From Chlamydia trachomatis (GTDB lineage: Bacteria > Chlamydiota > Chlamydiia > Chlamydiales > JAAKFR01), in contig CAMAUB010000025.1 in the NCBI GenBank assembly GCA_945861315.1, positions 1-11,766 of the forward strand: DNA of 11,766 nt, in the 5' to 3' direction. The position numbers and the translations under genes were made by a program. Shown here piece by piece: positions 6,938 to 11,766 of this stretch. The notes under the pieces are model-generated. The model searched no databases. It was not told where the DNA came from and was given only the letters and a program-made list of their open reading frames with translations. Each line of letters begins with the position of its first letter. The first letter of the stretch is position 1.

Positions 6938-8822
6938 ATTGGATGAAGCGATCAACGAAACGATAATGATCGGTAAAATTGATTGCTGCATATCGTCCAA
7001 ATGGGGGTAGACGAAGCAACTCATGTAGTTTTCTCAAGCTGAGTTGAAGCCCTTCCCCTCTTGTATCATGATAGATTTCATAGGCAAGGTGACATGCAAT
7101 ATAGGTGCATGTCAATGTTGAGCCATTGCCGCACATCACAACAACAGGAAGATCTTTACGGTAGTTCTCAACTTCCTTAATTGCTTCACAAATGCGATCA
7201 ATGTCGTAGGCCTGCTTATTTCTCCATCCATCAAGGCGCACAACACGTACTCCTGAGCAGGGTGGAGGATCATCCTCATTGACACCAATTGCAACAACAA
7301 CGTGCGTTCCTGATTCCTCAAGCATCTTTAAGTACGCAGTCACAGTTTCGAATTTATTGACCTCAGTTTTGAAGTGAATTGGAGTTTGAGTAGCAATAAA
7401 TCCAAAAGGAAGAACAGATGCATTGAAGACCTCACCAGTCGATAAATTGAATTGGTTTCCCTCAAACGGGACACAACCAATAAATCTTGATCGATCTTTC
7501 CAATCACTATCACGTGTACGATTTTCACGCCTTATGTCGACGCTAGATGTCTCTCTCCATGTAACTTGGGAAAATTCTTCTATAAGTTTTGTATCTTCAA
7601 GATGAGGATAAAATGAAATTGATGGAAAAACCAATCCTGCAAAATACCACCGTTTGACTTTTGGGTTAAGTGAGTTGAGGAAATTTGCAAACTCCCCAAT
7701 CATCTCAAAATTTGGCTTAGCTTGCGGATATTCAAACATAATACGTGCAATAACATCTTTTACAACAACTGGTTGACAAAAATGGGAAAGGCTATAGATG
7801 AGATGGCAAGCAAGCAGGGTTGTATTTTCACTCTCTCCATCTGGGCAGACAAATACTAGCTGTTGCCCTTGTTCCATGGCTTCCAAAAGGAATTGACACC
7901 CTATTACAAGAGATAAAATAGTATCAAATGGTATCCAAATATGTGTTGAAGGCAGAAGAGGGCCTCCATTTGCACTGACTCCTGTAGTCGTGTAAACATA
8001 TTTGGTATGTGGGGGGGCGTACACAGCTTCTTTAATTATATGTTGTTTTAAATAAGGCATATTTGGTGTTCCAACAGTGACAACTACACATGGTCCTAGT
8101 GTTTCAATAAAATTATAGAAGGTAACTGTTTTCTCTTCAGTGGTTGGTATATTGCTGAGGATGTGACGTGTTGAAAGAGTTGTAAAGTTTGAGCGCCCAA
8201 ATTTGGCCTTAGGAGTCACCAAAGGCTCTTGTAAAAGTTTAAGCAAAAAGTTTGTGTAGGTGGATGCGATCTTAAAATGCCCAAAATGGGAAGGTGGAGG
8301 TTCATCAAGTAGTTCAACTTGTTGCGCACTAACTAGTTCAGCTAATCCTATAGGAGGTTCAACTGGTTGAGCACTAACTTGTTCCTCTAATGCTCTAGGA
8401 TGTTTAACTTGTTGCGCACTAACTAGTTCAGCTAATCCTCTAGGAGGTTTAGCTTGTTGCGCACTAACTAGTTCAGCTAATCCTATAGGAGGTTTAGCTT
8501 GTTGAGCACTAACTAGTTCAGCTAATTCTCTAGGAGGTTCAACTGGTTGAGCACCAACTAGTTCATCTGGTTTACGATAAGGAAAAATTTTATGGTTAAC
8601 TGCACAAGCTACAATCGCTGCTGCTGAGATGCTCCCCCCTCCAATTGTAAAGCTCCAAGCAAGCTTGGTTGGCATGCTTAAGATGTTTCTAAGGCCAATT
8701 ACACCAAAAACTACAGAAACTAGTCCAGTTATTAAAACGACAGCTGCCGTCTTAGGCGTGCAGAAGCGCCGAAATGATGAGGGGGGGCCAAGCGGAACAT
8801 TGACATAGCAGGAACTCTCCAT
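6930..8822 (-). CDS. Candidate Inc-like membrane protein with two degenerate tyrosine-phosphatase domains
   Basis: I do not recognise a named family, but four parts are visible in 630 residues. (1) Two hydrophobic segments, about 25-44 and 55-75, are split by a short loop with Arg and Lys, like the bilobed hairpin of chlamydial Inc proteins. (2) Six 15-residue repeats (86-175). (3) A degenerate protein tyrosine phosphatase (PTP)-like domain, about 207-395, with P-loop-like 'VFVCPDGESENTTLLA' (Cys326, with Glu332 at the Arg position). (4) A clearer PTP-like domain, about 425-630: 'ENRTRD' (433-438), 'FIATQTP' (475-481, compare PTP IATQGP), WRN (533-535) where WPD is expected, and 'VMCGNGSTLTCTYIA' (562-576), where the HCx5R signature has become Met563-Cys564 with Leu570 for Arg. 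Phosphatase activity is therefore unlikely, and binding of phosphotyrosine or other ligands is an inference. It starts 51 bases after pnp on the same strand, with no obvious Shine-Dalgarno. The next Met (residue 50) would remove the first hydrophobic segment. Its stop codon lies in the repeat end. Confidence 0.6.
   Translation of the reverse strand: MESSCYVNVPLGPPSSFRRFCTPKTAAVVLITGLVSVVFGVIGLRNILSMPTKLAWSFTIGGGSISAAAIVACAVNHKIFPYRKPDELVGAQPVEPPRELAELVSAQQAKPPIGLAELVSAQQAKPPRGLAELVSAQQVKHPRALEEQVSAQPVEPPIGLAELVSAQQVELLDEPPPSHFGHFKIASTYTNFLLKLLQEPLVTPKAKFGRSNFTTLSTRHILSNIPTTEEKTVTFYNFIETLGPCVVVTVGTPNMPYLKQHIIKEAVYAPPHTKYVYTTTGVSANGGPLLPSTHIWIPFDTILSLVIGCQFLLEAMEQGQQLVFVCPDGESENTTLLACHLIYSLSHFCQPVVVKDVIARIMFEYPQAKPNFEMIGEFANFLNSLNPKVKRWYFAGLVFPSISFYPHLEDTKLIEEFSQVTWRETSSVDIRRENRTRDSDWKDRSRFIGCVPFEGNQFNLSTGEVFNASVLPFGFIATQTPIHFKTEVNKFETVTAYLKMLEESGTHVVVAIGVNEDDPPPCSGVRVVRLDGWRNKQAYDIDRICEAIKEVENYRKDLPVVVMCGNGSTLTCTYIACHLAYEIYHDTRGEGLQLSLRKLHELLRLPPFGRYAAINFTDHYRFVDRFIQSL
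8298..8567 (-). repeat. Six in-frame 45-bp tandem repeats (15 residues each)
   Basis: Residues 86-175 of the PTP-like protein are six units of 15 residues, consensus about AELVSAQQAKPPRGL. The first (DELVGAQPVEPPREL) and last are the most diverged, and the last degrades towards a Pro run. At DNA level the units are 45 bp and very similar, so copy number could change by slippage or recombination without loss of frame. The Pro-Pro in most units suggests an extended linker between the membrane hairpin and the PTP-like domains. Confidence 0.95.
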
Positions 8823-8873
8823 AAAAATAGAGTCTGCTACTTAATAAAATTTTTGTCTAATCTTATTGAGGCC

Positions 8874-10982
8874 TTAACTTATTTTTTCTGTTTTAAGCGA
8901 AGCTTTACGACTAAGTTTAAGCTGACCACGTTCATTGATATCAAGAACTTTAACTGAGATTAGCTCACCCTCTTTTACATGATCGTGGATATTCTCAACG
9001 CGCGTTTCTGCTAGTTCAGAAATGTGGCAAAGTCCCTCTTTTCCAGGAAGAATTTCAACAAAGACACCAAACTGAACGACCGATGTGACCTTTCCATGAT
9101 ATACCTTGCCAATCTCAACTTCACCGATAAGGCTTTCAATGATCGCTTTTGCTTTATTCATCGCTGTCTGATCAGCAGAAGCAATGCTGACAAGACCGGA
9201 GTCGTTGATATCGATTTGTACGCCTGTCTCTTCGACAATTTTACGAATCTGTTTTCCACCAGGACCAATGATTGTCCCAATTTGGCTTGGCTTGACCTGT
9301 ATGGTTTCAATACGTGGAGCATAGATCGACATCTCTTGTTTTGAAGCAGGAAGGACTGCAAGCATTTTTGAAAGGATGTGTATACGCCCCTTTTTCGCCT
9401 GATCAAGAGCATCTCTCATGATTTCAAGGGTGATTCCCTCGATTTTAATGTCCATTTGGAAGGCTGTAATCCCTTCTTCATCACCAGTCACCTTGAAATC
9501 CATGTCACCCAAAGAATCTTCAAGTCCTAAGATATCGGAGAGAATGGCTGTTTTATTGTGTTCCAAAATCAATCCCATTGCAATTCCTGCAACAGGTCTT
9601 TTAATTGGAACTCCAGCATCCATCATCGCAATACATCCTCCACAAACAGAGGCCATCGAAGAGGAACCATTTGATTCAGTAATGTTTGACTCTAGACGGA
9701 TTGTATAGGGGAAACTCTCCTGTGGTGGGAGAATTGCTTGAAGAGCACGCTCTGCTAATTTGCCATGTCCAATCTCTCTGCGACCGGGTGTCCCAACACG
9801 TCCTACTTCTCCAACTGAAAAAGGAGGGAAGGTGTATTGAAGATAGAAACGGCGCAAGCCTTCTCCATCTAATGTTTCATAGCGTTGACCCATGGTCTGT
9901 GGCCCTAGTGTGCAAACAGCCAAAGTTTGCGTTTCACCACGTGTGAAAAGGCAGCTTCCATGTGTGCGCGGCAGTAGGGATGGTTCAACGTCGATTGCAC
10001 GCACTTGATCAATTTTTCGACCATCAGCACGTATGCCCTCATCTAGAATCATCTCACGCATGTATTTTGCAGAAATGTTCTTATAGGCAAGCTTCACATC
10101 TACTTTTGAAAAACGAGGTGTTTGCTCTCCTTGTGGAAAGTAGATCTCCATCACTTCTTCTGAAATAGCAGACATTTGCTCTTCACGCTCTTGCTTCCCA
10201 GAAATTCGGATAGCAGCTTTAAGCTTGTTAGAAATAACCTTGTCAAGCTCATTACTCAATTCTTTAGGAATAGCCCGCAGATAATCACGTACTTTTGGCT
10301 TGCCAACCTCAGCTTGCCACTCATGAATTGCTTTGCAAATTTTATGAATCGCCTTATGTCCAAAGGCAATTGCATCAATCACTTGTTTCTCAGTGAGAAA
10401 GTCGCAATACCCTTCAATCATTAAAATGGCATCTTCAGATCCAGCTAAAAGAAGGTCTAAAGTTGATTTAGCCATCTCTTCTGTGGTGGGGTTGATCACA
10501 TAATCAGATCCGATCATTGCGACACGAACACCAGCTACTGGCTTAATAAGGGGAATTTCTGAAATTGAAAGAGCGGCAGATACTGCACAAAGTGCTAAAG
10601 GATCGGGTTGATTAACTCCATCATATGACCATGTATATGCAAGAATTTGTGTCTCATTATAAAAACCATCTTCAAACATTGGACGAATAGGGCGGTCAAT
10701 TAGACGAGAAACTAAAGTTTCTTTTTCAGTAGGACGTCCCTCTCGCTTAATAAAGCCCCCAAGAGTTTTTCCAGCTGAGGAAAATTTCTCTTGATAGTCT
10801 ACGCGAAGGGGGAGAAAGTCGATCTCTTCAGAGACTTCTTTGGTCATGCAAGCTGAAGCAAAAACAACGGTTTCACCCATTTTTACGAGAACGGCACCAC
10901 CAGCTTGCTTAGCGATCTTCCCTGTTTCAAATATAATTTCCTTAGAATCAGTCAGCTTGACTGTCTTAAATTTTCGTTCCAT
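8874..10982 (-). CDS. pnp: Polyribonucleotide nucleotidyltransferase (PNPase)
   Basis: PNPase degrades RNA 3' to 5' by phosphorolysis and can add nucleotides in reverse; it is a trimer in mRNA decay. The 702 residues show the full order: first RNase PH domain (about 1-145), helical linker (about 165-300), second RNase PH domain (about 315-545) with 'LDGEGLRRFYLQYTFPPFS' (371-389), 'ITESNGSSSMASVCGG' (434-449) and the metal-binding 'LGDMDFKVTG' (491-500), KH domain with GxxG in 'IIGPGGKQIRKI' (571-582), and S1 domain 'GKVYHGKVTSVVQFGVFVE' (625-643) to about 692. No key segment is missing. A Shine-Dalgarno AGGAA (reverse complement of 10991-10995) lies eight bases before the ATG. It starts 41 bases after rpsO, the same rpsO-pnp order as in many bacteria. 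No hairpin like the E. coli RNase III leader is obvious in this gap. Confidence 0.98.
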   Translation of the reverse strand: MERKFKTVKLTDSKEIIFETGKIAKQAGGAVLVKMGETVVFASACMTKEVSEEIDFLPLRVDYQEKFSSAGKTLGGFIKREGRPTEKETLVSRLIDRPIRPMFEDGFYNETQILAYTWSYDGVNQPDPLALCAVSAALSISEIPLIKPVAGVRVAMIGSDYVINPTTEEMAKSTLDLLLAGSEDAILMIEGYCDFLTEKQVIDAIAFGHKAIHKICKAIHEWQAEVGKPKVRDYLRAIPKELSNELDKVISNKLKAAIRISGKQEREEQMSAISEEVMEIYFPQGEQTPRFSKVDVKLAYKNISAKYMREMILDEGIRADGRKIDQVRAIDVEPSLLPRTHGSCLFTRGETQTLAVCTLGPQTMGQRYETLDGEGLRRFYLQYTFPPFSVGEVGRVGTPGRREIGHGKLAERALQAILPPQESFPYTIRLESNITESNGSSSMASVCGGCIAMMDAGVPIKRPVAGIAMGLILEHNKTAILSDILGLEDSLGDMDFKVTGDEEGITAFQMDIKIEGITLEIMRDALDQAKKGRIHILSKMLAVLPASKQEMSIYAPRIETIQVKPSQIGTIIGPGGKQIRKIVEETGVQIDINDSGLVSIASADQTAMNKAKAIIESLIGEVEIGKVYHGKVTSVVQFGVFVEILPGKEGLCHISELAETRVENIHDHVKEGELISVKVLDINERGQLKLSRKASLKTEKIS

Positions 10983-11023
10983 TCGTATTGTTCCTGGTGA
11001 GCACGGAGGGCAAAGTAAAAAAT

Positions 11024-11293
11024 TTACTTACGTAGATTCAATCTTTTGATGAGGTTTTTATACCGTTCGGTATCCGTGGAGTTAAGATATTCGAGTAGTT
11101 TGCGGCGCTGTCCTACAAGTTTTAATAGGGATAGGCGGGAGTTGTGATCTTTTGGGGAGCGCTTCAGATGGTCTGTAATCTCGGCAATGCGCTCAGTTAA
11201 AATAGCAATTTGAACGTCAGCGGACCCAGTGTCTTTTTCATGTAACTGAAATTTTTTTGTGATTTCTTCTTTAGTGCCTTTATCGATGGACAT
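11024..11293 (-). CDS. rpsO: 30S ribosomal protein S15
   Basis: S15 binds the central domain of 16S rRNA early in small-subunit assembly. With the start at 11293 the protein is 89 residues, the normal family length, beginning [15 protein letters not shown]. Family marks are '[19 protein letters not shown]' (18-36), '[19 protein letters not shown]' (42-60) and '[10 protein letters not shown]' (61-70). An upstream in-frame ATG at 11320 would add nine residues (MFALEKGDV), but the ATG at 11293 has a strong AAGGAG six bases before it. The extra codons overlap that site, so the shorter start is preferred. It is followed by pnp after 41 bases, probably in one transcript. Confidence 0.97.
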   Translation of the reverse strand: MSIDKGTKEEITKKFQLHEKDTGSADVQIAILTERIAEITDHLKRSPKDHNSRLSLLKLVGQRRKLLEYLNSTDTERYKNLIKRLNLRK

Positions 11294-11298
11294 TACAT

Positions 11299-11304
11299 CT
11301 CCTT
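11299..11304 (-). promoter_or_regulatory. rpsO: Shine-Dalgarno AAGGAG that fixes the rpsO start
   Basis: On the minus strand AAGGAG is followed by five bases and then the ATG at 11293. This is the strongest ribosome binding site in the window and decides between the two possible rpsO starts. Confidence 0.85.
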
Positions 11305-11322
11305 TTTCTAATGCAAACATCC

Positions 11323-11352
11323 ATTATACCTCGAGAGCTGAAATAAGAACAA
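11323..11352 (-). promoter_or_regulatory. Probable sigma-66/sigma-70-type promoter for rpsO-pnp
   Basis: On the minus strand an exact TATAAT (reverse complement of 11323-11328) has a TTGTTC (reverse complement of 11347-11352) 18 bases upstream as a partial -35. A start about 6-8 bases downstream would give a leader of around 23 bases that includes the AAGGAG. The -35 matches the consensus at only three of six positions. Confidence 0.5.
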
Positions 11353-11353
11353 G

Positions 11354-11572
11354 TTATAACTTTGAATCTATGACAATCTCTACAAAATCACGCATATTAG
11401 GATCATTTTTTTTTCGCAAAATAACTTTAAAGGGGATGGTTATGAGCCCTTTTGACTTTGCATGCATTAAATCTTTGTAGATCTTTTTTTTGAGCTCTTC
11501 ATCAGGTTTTTCAAGCTCATACTTCTTGAGAATCGATTCAATGATTTTTTGCTCTTGATTGATTAGAAGCAT
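11354..11572 (-). CDS. Small hypothetical protein, 72 residues
   Basis: I do not recognise this protein. It is rich in Lys, Glu and Asp with a likely helical N-terminal half ('QEQKIIESILKKYELEKP', 6-23) and a C-terminal part that looks like beta strands ('IPFKVILRK', 'RDFVEIVIDSKL'). It has no membrane segment or signal peptide. A TAA stop in frame lies directly before the ATG, so it is not the tail of a longer frame. The ribosome binding site is weak. It ends 60 bases before the rpsO start and may be read before rpsO, although the TATAAT between them suggests rpsO also has its own promoter. The balanced, non-repetitive composition argues for a real gene, but length alone does not exclude chance. 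Confidence 0.55.
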   Translation of the reverse strand: MLLINQEQKIIESILKKYELEKPDEELKKKIYKDLMHAKSKGLITIPFKVILRKKNDPNMRDFVEIVIDSKL

Positions 11573-11589
11573 TTATTTAAAAATTTCGT

Positions 11590-11752
11590 TAGAGTTTTTC
11601 TGAAACATGCTTTGGTTGAAAAAATTGATGATTTTTTAGCAGATTTCGATGCAATTTTTGAGAGCATATGCAAACATATGGTCGAAAAATTTGCAGCGAA
11701 ACATGCCAAAAATGGCAATTTTATCACCAAATGGAGTTTCAGAAAAACTCTA
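11590..11752. repeat. Second long palindrome (163 bp) with exact 17-base ends
   Basis: The ends TAGAGTTTTTCTGAAAC (11590-11606) and GTTTCAGAAAAACTCTA (11736-11752) are perfect reverse complements. The interior stays largely complementary (for example TTTGGTTGAAAAAATTG on the left against CAATTTTATCACCAAA on the right) down to a centre of CATATG-CAAA-CATATG (11665-11680). The rest of the stretch after 11572 holds no convincing gene; a 29-codon frame at 11669-11758 lies within the palindrome and looks accidental. The sequence differs from the repeat family around ftsH. It may be a MITE-like element or a strong terminator/RNA hairpin. The window ends in ACAAGGA, which might be the ribosome binding site of a plus-strand gene beyond the edge. 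Confidence 0.85.
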
Positions 11753-11766
11753 TTTTATAACAAGGA

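Noticed and set aside
6930..8822. An active tyrosine phosphatase
   Set aside because: Both CX5R-like loops lack the Arg (Glu332 and Leu570), the second loop has Met for the preceding His, and WPD is lost. Catalysis by the PTP mechanism is not supported.
11294..11320. Longer S15 starting at 11320
   Set aside because: The strong AAGGAG before 11293 and the standard 89-residue family length support the shorter start.
11669..11758. Short plus-strand frame of 29 codons
   Set aside because: It is contained almost wholly in the palindrome and has no ribosome binding site or recognisable content.

Overview
The window looks like a piece of a chromosome from the phylum Chlamydiae, probably a chlamydia-like ('environmental') lineage rather than the genus Chlamydia. 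The main evidence is gene order: lptF/lptG permeases, tilS, ftsH, pnp and rpsO lie together. From memory this matches the C. trachomatis block CT838-CT843. FtsH also has the very long periplasmic segment (about 340 residues) expected of chlamydial FtsH. The first gene is an alanine racemase-like protein, which I believe the genus Chlamydia lacks. Base composition is moderately AT-rich throughout, with no strong break. The assignment rests on remembered gene order and protein features, not on a database search.

Layout. Positions 1-2467 hold a minus-strand operon: lptF, then lptG (4-base ATGA overlap), then a partial alanine racemase-like gene cut by the left edge. After a divergent gap of only 22 bases, tilS (2490-3386) and ftsH (3652-6420) run on the plus strand. 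The 265 bases between them carry an imperfect hairpin, one copy of a dispersed repeat and an AT-rich inverted repeat with a TATAAT box. From the last codons of ftsH to the last codon of the facing gene (about 6383-6937) lies a block of tandem and inverted repeats forming an imperfect palindrome of about 490 bases. Its left end supplies the last FtsH residues and stop codon, and its right end supplies the stop codon of the facing gene. On the minus strand follow an unusual 630-residue protein (6930-8822), pnp (8874-10982), rpsO (11024-11293) and a 72-codon unknown gene (11354-11572). A second, unrelated long palindrome (11590-11752) closes the window.

Function. The conserved genes are housekeeping: lipopolysaccharide export (LptF/LptG), D-alanine supply for peptidoglycan (Alr-like), tRNA-Ile lysidine formation (TilS), membrane protein quality control (FtsH), RNA turnover (PNPase) and a ribosomal protein (S15). 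They are not one pathway.

The most interesting part is what sits between ftsH and pnp. The 630-residue protein has a paired hydrophobic hairpin near its N terminus, like chlamydial inclusion-membrane (Inc) proteins. Six 15-residue repeats follow, then two domains resembling eukaryotic protein tyrosine phosphatases in which the active-site Arg, the preceding His and the WPD acid are replaced. I read it as a candidate host-facing tandem pseudophosphatase. The nearby repeats suggest a lineage-specific insertion into an otherwise conserved gene block.
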